Positions 8,454 to 16,151 of a DNA stretch of 64,000 bases are shown here, piece after piece. Source of the DNA: 67-14 sp020438345 (GTDB lineage: Bacteria; Actinomycetota; Thermoleophilia; Solirubrobacterales; 70-9); the NCBI GenBank assembly GCA_937872475.1, contig CALMSY010000012.1:89432-153431 (forward strand), in the 5' to 3' direction. The translations under genes and the position numbers were made by a program. The notes under the pieces are model-generated. The model saw only the letters and a list, made by a program, of their open reading frames with translations. It searched no databases and was not told the DNA's origin. Position 1 is the first letter of the stretch. Each line of letters opens with the position of its first letter.

Positions 8454-9692
8454 CTACCCGTTCGCAACGGCGGCACGGGATGCTTCGCCCGCCCGGCCGC
8501 TTATCCACCAGGCACCTCCTGCGGCAATCAGCCCGGAAACAGAAGCGAGGGCGAGAGCCAGCCTCGGGTCCGCGGATTCCGAAATGAAGCCGACGAGAGG
8601 TCCTCCGATCGGAGTTGATCCGAGGAATACGACCGAGTAGAGCGCCATCACCCTGCCTCTCATTTCCGGTGCCACAGCGAGTTGAATCGTTGAGTTGATG
8701 GCGGCAGCGAACATCACGGCTGACCCGCCCAGAAGGGCGAGGATCGGAATCTCGGAAGCCAGGCTTGGCATCAGCGCAGCCGCCATGGCGAGAGCCCCGA
8801 AGGCCGCCGCCGAAGCCCCGATCACACCCATTCCGGTCTGGCCACGGGCTCCGGTGATAAGGGCCCCGATGACCGAGCCGACGCCCATTGAAGAGACTAG
8901 TACCGCGTAAGAGCTCGCTCCGCCTTCGAAGGTGAGCCTGGCGAGCAGGGGCAGGATGACCTGGAAGTTGAGACCAAGAGTTCCGACCAGGGCCATCAGC
9001 AGCAGCGGCATTGCGAGTTCCGGGGTTTCCTTCACGTGGCGAATCGCCGCCCGGACCCTTCCCGGCTCCTTGCTGTCCGGCCTCGGAGGCTCACTCAATC
9101 TCGCCGGGTCCATGCCCCTGAGGGCCCAGATCATCACGACGAATGTGAGCGCATTTAGCCCGAAGCAGGGCGCGACTCCGACTGTTGCGATCAGGACCCC
9201 GGCAATTGCCGGACCCGCTACCCGGGCCGAATGGACGATGACACTGTTGAGACTGACCGCGTTGACGATCCGGTCCGGCCCGACCATCTCCATTACGAAC
9301 GCCTGACGAGCCGGATTGTCTATCGCCAGCAGGGTTCCACGGACGAAGACCAGCCCGAAGACGATGGCCGGCGTGACCACTCCCGTGGCGGTCACGGTGA
9401 GCATGATCAGGGGCGGAATCATCATCAGGCCCTGGGTGACGATCAGCAGCTCCCGCTTCGCGAACCGGTCGGCCAGTGAACCGCCCCAGGCTCCCAGAAC
9501 GAGGATTGGCAGGAACTGGAGTGCCGTGGCGATGCCTACCGCGAAGCCGGATCCGGTCAGGCTGAGGATCAGCCAGACTTCGGCGACTGTCTGCATCCAG
9601 TTGCCGGAGAGAGAGACAACCTGTCCCTTGAAGTAGCGGCGGAAGTTCGGGACCGAAAGGGAATCGAAGGACCTCCGCAGCGCGGCGGTCAA
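8454..9692 (-). CDS. MFS exporter, EntS/DHA3-like
   Basis: 412 residues with 11-12 hydrophobic helices. It begins with NFRRYFKGQVVSLSGNWMQTVAEVW, the usual opening of the MFS_3 (EntS-like) group, and carries ADRFAKR between helices 2 and 3. Members export siderophores, macrolides or other drugs. It overlaps the upstream marR gene by four bases (ATGA), so the two are translated together, which points to a ligand-induced efflux operon controlled from the palindrome-rich promoter at 10342-10395. Confidence 0.9.
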   Translation of the reverse strand: MTAALRRSFDSLSVPNFRRYFKGQVVSLSGNWMQTVAEVWLILSLTGSGFAVGIATALQFLPILVLGAWGGSLADRFAKRELLIVTQGLMMIPPLIMLTVTATGVVTPAIVFGLVFVRGTLLAIDNPARQAFVMEMVGPDRIVNAVSLNSVIVHSARVAGPAIAGVLIATVGVAPCFGLNALTFVVMIWALRGMDPARLSEPPRPDSKEPGRVRAAIRHVKETPELAMPLLLMALVGTLGLNFQVILPLLARLTFEGGASSYAVLVSSMGVGSVIGALITGARGQTGMGVIGASAAAFGALAMAAALMPSLASEIPILALLGGSAVMFAAAINSTIQLAVAPEMRGRVMALYSVVFLGSTPIGGPLVGFISESADPRLALALASVSGLIAAGGAWWISGRAGEASRAAVANG

Positions 9693-10267
9693 CTTTCCTC
9701 CGGAGAATCGGCGACTGATTCTCCGGAGAGATCCCGGTACTGCCGTGGAAGGCCGTGTTCAGAGGTCCTGTGTGTTTCCAGTGCGCGGGAGAGGATCCGT
9801 GCCGCTCTGGCGAGAATGTCGGCATCGGCTTCGGGCATATCTTCAATCAGACTGGCCAGCCAGGCACTCTTGCGTGAGCGGTGTTCGGCCAGGTAGGTGT
9901 GTCCCTGCGCGCTGACTGAAAGGAGCGAGCAGCGCCGGTCATCCGGGTCTTCCCGGCGATCAACGAGGCCCGCCTCGACCAGGCGGTTTACCGCGCGGGT
10001 CATGGTCGGGCGCTGAACCCCTTCGATCCGGGCCAGCTCGCCCGGAGTCACGACCTGGCTGCGCTCGATCGAAGCGAGAGTGGCGATCACGGTCGGGGAA
10101 AGGCCGCTTCCGGCCTCTTGACGCAAACGCCTTGCGGTGCGGGTGATCGCGAGACGCAACGTATCGGCTTCCTCAAGCCGCCGAATGGCATCAAGGTCTC
10201 GTGCCTTTGTCTGACGTTCTGTCTGACTATCTATATGACTTTCTGTTTTCGGCTCTGAATAAGCCAT
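9689..10267 (-). CDS. MarR family transcriptional regulator
   Basis: 192 residues from the ATG at 10267, which is preceded by GAGGAAAA at a suitable distance. A GTG at 10309 would add 14 basic residues and has no clear ribosome site. The winged helix-turn-helix is visible as LSPTVIATLASIERSQVVTP ... RPTMTRAVNRLVEAGLVDR followed by the wing DPDDRRCSLLSV, all typical of MarR. The N-terminal ~30 residues are polar and poorly structured. It is the first gene of a two-gene unit with the MFS exporter. Its promoter overlaps several inverted repeats, so autorepression released by a small molecule is likely. Confidence 0.9.
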   Translation of the reverse strand: MAYSEPKTESHIDSQTERQTKARDLDAIRRLEEADTLRLAITRTARRLRQEAGSGLSPTVIATLASIERSQVVTPGELARIEGVQRPTMTRAVNRLVEAGLVDRREDPDDRRCSLLSVSAQGHTYLAEHRSRKSAWLASLIEDMPEADADILARAARILSRALETHRTSEHGLPRQYRDLSGESVADSPEES

Positions 10268-10341
10268 TGGCTTCTTTTTCCTCGGCTTCTGGAAATCAGG
10301 TCGTGACACCCCGAAGTGATAGGTCGAAATATTGTTTGCTG

Positions 10342-10395
10342 CGCTAATTAGTTTAGCGAATTACTTTCAGTAAGTCAATCGGCTGGTTGATTGAC
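10342..10395. promoter_or_regulatory. Promoter and stacked operator-like palindromes between marR and the ion-channel gene
   Basis: Three inverted repeats lie end to end: CGCTAA-N5-TTAGCG (10342-10358), TTACT-N3-AGTAA (10361-10373) and GTCAATC-N8-GATTGAC (10374-10395). On the minus strand TTGACT (10373-10378) and TAAACT (10350-10355) are separated by exactly 17 bases, a good sigma70-type promoter for marR. The first palindrome covers its -10 and the second fills the spacer. On the plus strand TTGACA (10391-10396) could serve the channel gene, with a weaker -10. MarR proteins usually bind 16-20 bp imperfect palindromes at such places. Confidence 0.65.
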
Positions 10396-10449
10396 AGAAT
10401 TCCGGCCGCGAATACAGGCCACGGGCCAGTCGCGTCGAATACGGCTCCG

Positions 10450-11214
10450 ATGGACGAGAACAAAGATCCCAACCCCCCGGTCCCGGGGCAGGAACCAGAC
10501 GAAAATGTCAGGGGTCACCAATTCCGGACCAGCCTGAAGTCCGAGCTGACCGGTGGTACCGAACCAGACAACGGAGTTGAGGGATCCAGGGCGATCCGGG
10601 CGGCGGAAATAATGAATACACCGCTGATGATCGCCGCCGCACTGACCCTTCCAAGCGTCGCATTGTCGGAAACCCGGGTCGACGGAACCCTGAGTGTCAT
10701 CGCTCAGGTGCTCAACTGGGGGATATGGCTCGCTTTCGCCTTCGAGTTCATAGTGATGCTGGCGCTGGTACCGGACCGGAAGAAGTACTTGAGGCACCAC
10801 CCGGTTGAGATCGTGGTCGTCTTCCTGACCCCTCCGGTCCTGCCGCCGGGACTTCAGAGCCTGAGGGCAATCCGGCTGCTCCGCCTGCTTCGCCTGCTCA
10901 AACTGGCCCAGCTCTCGAACCGGCTCTTCTCGAATCAGGGACTTCAGTACGCAGCCCTGCTCACCTTGCTCGCAGCAATCGCCGGCGGCTCCGCTTTTCG
11001 GGCTTTCGAAGCGGTGAACCAGGATCTCAGCGAATGGCAGGGCATCTACTGGGCTTTCACCGCCATGACCACTCTCGGCTCCGAATACACAGCGACGACC
11101 GTCGGCGGACAGGTAACCGAAGTGCTCATCCTGCTGGTCGGCATTTCATTCATCGCCATGCTCACCGGCGCAATCGCGCGCCGTTTCCTGGGACCATCGG
11201 CAGATCAGCCCTAG
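10450..11214 (+). CDS. Voltage-gated-type ion channel with non-canonical selectivity filter
   Basis: 254 residues from the ATG at 10450. A TTG at 10387 would add 21 residues. The first ~45 residues are acidic and polar. Helices at ~58-70, 84-107 and 120-130 precede an S4-like helix with basic residues every third position (R139, R142, R145, R148, K151). A pore module follows: helix at ~167-180, pore helix WAFTAMTT and a last helix at ~222-240. The filter reads TTLGSEYT (207-214) where potassium channels have TVGYGD, so GYGD is missing. The protein is too short for a cytoplasmic RCK domain. Ion selectivity is therefore unknown. It is divergent from the marR-MFS operon. Confidence 0.8.
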   Translation: MDENKDPNPPVPGQEPDENVRGHQFRTSLKSELTGGTEPDNGVEGSRAIRAAEIMNTPLMIAAALTLPSVALSETRVDGTLSVIAQVLNWGIWLAFAFEFIVMLALVPDRKKYLRHHPVEIVVVFLTPPVLPPGLQSLRAIRLLRLLRLLKLAQLSNRLFSNQGLQYAALLTLLAAIAGGSAFRAFEAVNQDLSEWQGIYWAFTAMTTLGSEYTATTVGGQVTEVLILLVGISFIAMLTGAIARRFLGPSADQP

Positions 11215-11274
11215 CACCAGCACCACGCCCTTCCGCAATCCCGGTACCTGTCCGATCCTGCCCCGGCCGGGCCG

Positions 11275-11288
11275 GGACTCTAGAGTCC
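11275..11288. terminator. Palindrome at converging 3' ends (possible terminator)
   Basis: GGACTCTAGAGTCC is a perfect 14-base palindrome that contains the stop codon of the NlpC/P60 gene. Longer flanking complementarity exists between bases ~11225-11236 (ACGCCCTTCCG) and ~11287-11297 (CGGAAGGGTGT, one mismatch). It lies between convergent genes, so a shared transcription stop is plausible, but no T-run is seen. Confidence 0.4.
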
Positions 11289-12569
11289 GGAAGGGTGTCT
11301 TGCTGTGAAGCTCGCGGTGTCGCTGCGGAGGTCGCTGTGCCAGCTCGGTCCGGTGCCACCGGTGTCTGAAGTGTCGAGGCGGATGCCGGCGACGTACATG
11401 AAAGCGTGACCCGAGTTCCCGTAAACGGTGATCCAGTTGCCTTCCCCTGGTTCACCCCAGGTGGTCAGGCCGGTCGAATCAAGCGGGCTGGAGATCAATC
11501 CGCCGCCGTTCAGGGCAGCGCTGACCGAACCGGAGCAGTCATAGCCGGTGTCATCGAAGGATCCATGGCCACCACCCCACACATAGGGGTAGTTGATGAT
11601 CGCGTTGCCGGCTGCGATCACATCCTTGACCGCCTGCGGAGCATCGGTCGGTGCGGAGGCGGTGCCATCCGAATTGACCACTGCGACCGAACCGGAAACA
11701 GGCGGAGCAGCCGTCGGCGCCGAGCTTGATGCCGGATCATTGGTGAGATCGGGGAGGGAATCCTCAAGGTTTCCTGCCTTGGCTTCCAGAGCGTCGATCT
11801 TTGCCTGACGCGAAGCACTCGAAGCCTCGAATTCGGCCTTCTGTGCCTCGACTTCGTCCCTGGCCTGTTCAGCTTCCAGGGTTTCGGCGGCGATTTCGTC
11901 CCTCGCTGCCTGAAGCTGCTTTTCCTGGGCCTTCATCTTCTCGACCATTGTCTTGATCTCATCGCGAAGGTTCTCAACCCGCGAAATCACGGACTCATTG
12001 CGATCCTGGATCGCATCGGCGTAGCCAGCGCTGGAAACGAGACCGGACCAGTCCTCGGAAGCAAGCACGATTTCTGACACATCCGGTGTGCCACTCATAT
12101 AGAGCGAGACAAGCTGGTCTTCAAGGACCCCGAGCGCACGCCGAAGACGCTTGCGAACTTCGGCGAGGCGATTCTTCTGCTCTTCGAGGGCAGCTTCAAC
12201 ACGATCGAGCTCAGCCTGTTTGGCAGCGAGCTGCGCTTCAAGTTCAGACGCGCGGGCGCGCAGGTCGGAGAGCTGGCCGATCAGTGAATCGATCGCGCGA
12301 TTGTCCTCCGCGACCTGGGCTTTCAGCTCCTCGACCGAACCACTGATAGCTTCGATCTTCGCCCTGGTCTGATCAGCGCTGGGCACCGCACCGGCGGGAC
12401 GCACCGAGCAGGCAAGCGCGAAAACGGCGACGGCCACGGTCAGCGCCGCGGCAAGGATCAGGCCGCGGGAGCGGCCGCTGGGTTTCTGCGGGAGTCTTGT
12501 TTCCATGAGGTCCGTCGCGGCAAGATGGCGAGCGGAAAGAACAAAGTAGCGACCGAAACCGCCAATCAT
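11280..12569 (-). CDS. Coiled-coil NlpC/P60 family peptidase
   Basis: 429 residues from the ATG at 12569, which has GGGAGG just upstream. An ATG at 12506 would shorten a long N-region but lacks a ribosome site. A signal or anchor helix lies at ~36-55 (LILAAALTVAVAVFALAC). Residues ~60-270 are coiled coil, then a Ser/Ala/Pro linker. The C-terminal domain starts YPYVWGGG and has the catalytic Cys in YDCSGSVS (C345) and His in SGHAFMYV (H388), typical of D,L-endopeptidases that cut peptidoglycan stems. The coiled-coil part resembles the M23 protein at 1477-2742, including the L-xx-R-L-RR-L and LVxxYxSG segments. Confidence 0.9.
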   Translation of the reverse strand: MIGGFGRYFVLSARHLAATDLMETRLPQKPSGRSRGLILAAALTVAVAVFALACSVRPAGAVPSADQTRAKIEAISGSVEELKAQVAEDNRAIDSLIGQLSDLRARASELEAQLAAKQAELDRVEAALEEQKNRLAEVRKRLRRALGVLEDQLVSLYMSGTPDVSEIVLASEDWSGLVSSAGYADAIQDRNESVISRVENLRDEIKTMVEKMKAQEKQLQAARDEIAAETLEAEQARDEVEAQKAEFEASSASRQAKIDALEAKAGNLEDSLPDLTNDPASSSAPTAAPPVSGSVAVVNSDGTASAPTDAPQAVKDVIAAGNAIINYPYVWGGGHGSFDDTGYDCSGSVSAALNGGGLISSPLDSTGLTTWGEPGEGNWITVYGNSGHAFMYVAGIRLDTSDTGGTGPSWHSDLRSDTASFTARHPSGL

Positions 12570-12658
12570 GCGCCTCCCGCAGGAGATGGGAAATACCGTG
12601 CATCACAAGGAATAGCCCATTCGGAAACGACGCCGGAGCGCTCCTGCCCCGGTCTGGC

Positions 12659-13672
12659 TCAGGAGCTCAGCTGCGAAACAAGCTCGAAGGACTTGAGGCG
12701 GTCCTGCTGGCCGTAGACCATGGTCGAGATGATCAGCTCATCGGCCCCGGTCCTTTGAACCAGGTCATCCAGCCCGGCCTTTACCGTTTCCGGACCGCCG
12801 AATATATGACCCTTGGCGATCGAGCCGATGACCGCTTCCTCGTTCGGGGTGAAATCATGCGCCGCCGCTTCTTCGGGTGAAGGAAACTTTCCGGGACGGC
12901 CGCTACGCAACCGGGCGAAGGCAAGTCTCGATGGGCCGGCAAGCCAACGGGCCTCCTCATCCGTGTCGGCACAGATCACCCCCACCCCGATCATCACTTT
13001 CGGTTCATCAAGGTACGCGGAAGGCTCGAACCGGGAGCGGTAGAGAGCAACGGCGGCCTCGGTGTTTCCGGCGCTGAAATGGTGGGCGAACGAGTAGGGC
13101 AACCCGAGCAGACCCGCGACCTGCGCCGTGTAGCCACTGGAGCCGAGCAACCAGATCTCCGGCATTGCCCCCTCGCCGGGAACCGCAGTGATCGAGCTGT
13201 ACGGATGACCGTCCGGCCACTGTCCGGTGAAGAAACCCGTCAGTTCAGCAAGTTGCCGGGGGAGATCCTCGTCGGACAACGGCTCGATGCCCCGCCTCAG
13301 TGCCGCTGCGGTCACCTGGTCGGTGCCCGGAGCCCGGCCGATCCCGAGGTCGATTCGCCCCGGATGCAGCGATTCGAGAATCCCGAACTGTTCCGCCACC
13401 ACCAGCGGCTGGTGGTTGGGCAGCATGACGCCTCCAGAGCCGACCCGGATCGTCTCCGTCGCCGCAGCAAGGTGGGCGATGATCACGGCCGGGTTCGAGC
13501 TGGCGATCCCGGTCATGTTGTGGTGTTCGGCCACCCAATGCCGGTGAAAGCCGAGCTTCTCGACTGCCTTGACCAGCTCGGTCGAGTTGGCGAACGCCTG
13601 CACCGCGTCTGAACCCTCGGTCACGGGGACAAGGTCCAGCACGGAAAGTTTCGGGTTTGCGAAGAGACTCAT
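12659..13672 (-). CDS. LLM-class flavin-dependent oxidoreductase (luciferase-like)
   Basis: 337 residues from the ATG at 13672, which overlaps the TGA of the upstream gene (ATGA). A longer open frame upstream is inside that gene. HRHWVAEHHNM and GSGGVMLPNHQPLVVAEQFG, followed by GRIDLGIGRAPGTD, are diagnostic of the bacterial luciferase-like superfamily, group with MsnO8/YhbW-like single-component members. These TIM-barrel enzymes use FMNH2 or F420H2. Substrate unknown. It is translationally coupled to the glycoside hydrolase-like gene, which is an unusual pairing. Confidence 0.9.
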   Translation of the reverse strand: MSLFANPKLSVLDLVPVTEGSDAVQAFANSTELVKAVEKLGFHRHWVAEHHNMTGIASSNPAVIIAHLAAATETIRVGSGGVMLPNHQPLVVAEQFGILESLHPGRIDLGIGRAPGTDQVTAAALRRGIEPLSDEDLPRQLAELTGFFTGQWPDGHPYSSITAVPGEGAMPEIWLLGSSGYTAQVAGLLGLPYSFAHHFSAGNTEAAVALYRSRFEPSAYLDEPKVMIGVGVICADTDEEARWLAGPSRLAFARLRSGRPGKFPSPEEAAAHDFTPNEEAVIGSIAKGHIFGGPETVKAGLDDLVQRTGADELIISTMVYGQQDRLKSFELVSQLSS

Positions 13673-14853
13673 CCGATGAACGTGTACTGACCGCGGGCGA
13701 GCTGACTCTGCGCCTTCTTGCCGGTCGGCGTGTAGTCGCTTTCCAGGTTCTCTTCCGGAGACGGGTCTGCCCGCCAGCTCCACCAACTGATCCCCTCAAG
13801 CCAGCCAGTGCCGGAAAGAGCCTTGAAAGCTGCCTGGTAGGCGAGGGCCTGAATGTTCTGGTCAACCGGCTGGCTGGTCACCTCGAAAGGCTTCACCGTT
13901 GCTCCAACCTGGCTCGGGTAGCCGATCTCGGTCAGGATCACCGGCCGGTCCCACTGGTCGGATTTCGCTTTCAGCTGGTCCTTCACAGGCTGCCATGCCT
14001 CGGTCAGGCCTTTGAGGGTCGGGGACTGACCTCCCTCCCCGGAGAGCGGGTAGTAGGCGTCCACTCCGATCGCATCCAGGTCGTCCCAGAACTGGACCTG
14101 GTCGACTTCATCCCAGTTGGCCGCATAGGTGACCGGCCCGGAATACAGGTCCCGGGTCTCACTGACCAGTTGACGCCAGGCCTCGGCCTCACCGGACATG
14201 GTCTTCAGCTCGGTCCCGACCACATACATGTCTGCCTGATACGACGAAGCCAGCGAAGCGAAATGATCGGTGAAGCGCTGATAGGACCTGAACCAGCGGG
14301 TACGATCGGTGGGCTGGATTTCCCCGCGGTAGGTGTCGTCGATCACGTCAACATGCGGTTTGAGCACGACCTGAAGGCCCGATTCCCGGGCCCAGTCAAT
14401 CGCCTTGATAAGGCTCTCGTCCGATGGTGTCTTTTCCTTATCCGGTCTGATCCGGTTTGAGTCAGGCCGCCTCATGTACCAGGTGGGCACAAGGGTGACT
14501 GCCGTACTTCCAAGATCGGCGATGGTCCTCATCATTTTTTGAACTCCAGGCTCTCCGTAGCCATCACGGGTGTAGGCGGTGAGGTTCACTCCAAGCATTG
14601 GCCCGTTGATTGGCAGCGGAAGCTCCTGGGCGTAGTCCGTAGTGGTACCGGTTTCACCGGAAACGGCGGTAGGGCCGGTCGAAGCGCTGGGACCGGTCAA
14701 CGCGGTCGGACCGGTCGCGGTGACAATCGAAGTGTCGCCGCCGTCCGGGGCAGCCTTGTTTTCATCCGTGTTCCAGACCGTGACCGCGAGGACGCCCCCA
14801 ACGACACCCGCCACCGCGAGCAGAAGTGCCAGGAATCTGAGGTGAACATGCAC
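13669..14853 (-). CDS. Secreted/anchored TIM-barrel glycoside hydrolase-like protein (GH113-like)
   Basis: 394 residues. An N-terminal membrane segment (~4-27) is followed by a linker built of TGP/SGP triplets (about 46-70), then a TIM barrel. GVNLTAYTRDGYG, VTLVPTWYMR, VVLKPHVDV, MYVVGTELKTM and VILTEIGYPS resemble the order of strands in GH113 beta-mannanase-like proteins. The Glu in GTEL would be the acid/base and the Glu in LTEIGY the nucleophile. The end GISWWSWRADPS also fits a barrel terminus. Extracytoplasmic location and a sugar polymer substrate are inferred. ATGA-coupled to the LLM oxidoreductase. Confidence 0.75.
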   Translation of the reverse strand: MHVHLRFLALLLAVAGVVGGVLAVTVWNTDENKAAPDGGDTSIVTATGPTALTGPSASTGPTAVSGETGTTTDYAQELPLPINGPMLGVNLTAYTRDGYGEPGVQKMMRTIADLGSTAVTLVPTWYMRRPDSNRIRPDKEKTPSDESLIKAIDWARESGLQVVLKPHVDVIDDTYRGEIQPTDRTRWFRSYQRFTDHFASLASSYQADMYVVGTELKTMSGEAEAWRQLVSETRDLYSGPVTYAANWDEVDQVQFWDDLDAIGVDAYYPLSGEGGQSPTLKGLTEAWQPVKDQLKAKSDQWDRPVILTEIGYPSQVGATVKPFEVTSQPVDQNIQALAYQAAFKALSGTGWLEGISWWSWRADPSPEENLESDYTPTGKKAQSQLARGQYTFIG

Positions 14854-14897
14854 GGTCTAACCCTAAGTCTTTGCAGAAGTGGCGTCCGCCAACGAAA

Positions 14898-14942
14898 ACG
14901 GACCGGGAGCAACCGCCCGTTCTGGGGGCGCTCCCGGTCCGT
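14898..14942 (-). terminator. Intrinsic terminator downstream of the SHOCT-domain gene
   Basis: Bases 14898-14910 and 14930-14942 are a perfect 13-bp inverted repeat (ACGGACCGGGAGC). Read on the minus strand, the stem is followed by TTTTCGTT, giving a standard rho-independent terminator for the gene at 14966-15355. Confidence 0.8.
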
Positions 14943-14965
14943 CTGTGAAGCCTTGATCGAATCGA

Positions 14966-15355
14966 TCAGCTGATGAGCTTGGCCTTCATCTTCTCGTACT
15001 CGTCATCGGTGATTCCGCCGCTCTGGCGCAGCTGATCGAGCTTGTGAAGCTCGTCAACCGGAGTCGTTCCAGCGGTTTCCTTGACGTACTCGTCAAATTG
15101 CTTCTTGGCATCCGCCTGTTCCTTGATCGCCCGTTCACGCATGCCGGAACCGCGTGCGATCAGGTAGACCAGCGATGTCAACACCGGTATGAAGATCAGG
15201 AATAGACACCAGACTGCCTTCCACCAGCCGGAAAGCTCGTGATCGCGGAAGATGTCCATCAGGATCGTGATCACGATCCAGACCCAGATCACAAAGAAGA
15301 AGATCGCGAGCGTGGTGAGAAGTGCCTCACCGAGCCCGTAGTCAGCTAGTAGCAA
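14966..15355 (-). CDS. Membrane protein with PLDc_N-type region and C-terminal SHOCT domain
   Basis: 129 residues. Two hydrophobic helices (about 10-33 and 44-67) resemble the phospholipase D-nuclease N-terminal (PLDc_N) membrane region: WVWIVITILMDIFRDHELSGWWKAVW then IPVLTSLVYLIARG. After a charged linker the C-terminal ~30 residues (DELHKLDQLRQSGGITDDEYEKMKAKLI) are a SHOCT (short C-terminal) domain, a common oligomerisation add-on. This two-part design is frequent in actinobacteria and its function is not established. It has its own terminator, and the BioY gene lies upstream on the same strand. Confidence 0.85.
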   Translation of the reverse strand: MLLADYGLGEALLTTLAIFFFVIWVWIVITILMDIFRDHELSGWWKAVWCLFLIFIPVLTSLVYLIARGSGMRERAIKEQADAKKQFDEYVKETAGTTPVDELHKLDQLRQSGGITDDEYEKMKAKLIS

Positions 15356-15383
15356 ACTGTGTTCCTTTCAGGGAAAACAAAAC

Positions 15384-15429
15384 GAGGGACGAACAGGAGC
15401 AGGTTACACCTGAACCGTCCGTCCCCCTC
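15384..15429 (-). terminator. Intrinsic terminator downstream of bioY
   Basis: GAGGGACG near 15384-15391 can pair with CGTCCCCCTC near 15420-15429 (two-base bulge), and the inner CAGGT-N3-ACCTG adds a second small hairpin. On the minus strand the stem is followed by CGTTTTGTTTT (bases 15372-15383 read in reverse). This is a good T-rich tract after the stem. Confidence 0.65.
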
Positions 15430-15453
15430 ATTCGGTTGGGATGATTCCGGACC

Positions 15454-16092
15454 TCAGCGGGTCCGTTCGGCCAGTTTCCAGGCGGCAGGCATGAGAATCG
15501 CGCCGATCGCTGCCTTGACCAGCCCGCCAACAATGAAGATGGTGAACCCGTCATGGACGACGGTGCTCCAGCTCGAGCTTGACATGAAGCCGAGTTCGAC
15601 CAGCTCCGGGGCGGCAAGTTTGAGACCTGCGAGACCGAAGGCGAAAATGATCAGCTGACCGACGACAAACGAGGCGAAGGCGGTCAGGATCTTGCGGTCG
15701 CTGCCGCGCTCAGCCAGCCAGCCGACCGCTCCGGCGGCAAAGATGAAGCCGATGATGTAACCGCCCGTGGCACCTGCGACGGAGCCGATCTGGGTGATGT
15801 TCTCAATACCGGAGCCGCCTTCAGCGTAAAAGGGAAGGACGAAACCGAGCACCATGTAGAGAGTCAGGGCAGCCATGCCACGCTTCCAGCCGAGGGCCGC
15901 ACCCACCAGCATTACGGCAAGGGTCTGGCCGGTCATCGGAACCGGAGTCATGGGAATAACGATTTGGGCACAAAGTGCCGTGAAAAGCGCACCGCCAAGC
16001 ACCAGCACCGCATTCAGAACCCAGGTGTTGGCAAACAGGTCAGCGAGGACAGGGACACGGGGGGCTTCCACCGTGTTGGAAAGCGTGGACAT
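15454..16092 (-). CDS. bioY: Biotin transporter BioY
   Basis: 212 residues with six predicted membrane helices. IPMTPVPMTGQTLAVMLVGAALGWKRG is the conserved BioY core, and GATGGYIIGFIFAA follows in the fourth helix. BioY is the biotin-binding S component of ECF transporters and can work alone or with EcfAT. No bioM/bioN-like ATPase or T component is adjacent, so it either acts solo or uses a shared energising module encoded elsewhere. The start ATG at 16092 lies 60 bases from the divergent HipA-like gene. No biotin-regulator operator could be recognised with confidence. Confidence 0.93.
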   Translation of the reverse strand: MSTLSNTVEAPRVPVLADLFANTWVLNAVLVLGGALFTALCAQIVIPMTPVPMTGQTLAVMLVGAALGWKRGMAALTLYMVLGFVLPFYAEGGSGIENITQIGSVAGATGGYIIGFIFAAGAVGWLAERGSDRKILTAFASFVVGQLIIFAFGLAGLKLAAPELVELGFMSSSSWSTVVHDGFTIFIVGGLVKAAIGAILMPAAWKLAERTR

Positions 16093-16151
16093 CTAAACCC
16101 TTTCTGGACGGGAAGAACGGGTGAAGCCTATCCGGATGCGAAGCTACACAG

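Noticed and set aside
12570..12658. Possible c-di-AMP (ydaO) riboswitch upstream of the NlpC/P60 gene
   Set aside because: Such riboswitches often precede NlpC/P60 genes in actinobacteria, but the conserved GGGTGAATC-type core is not found in this short gap.
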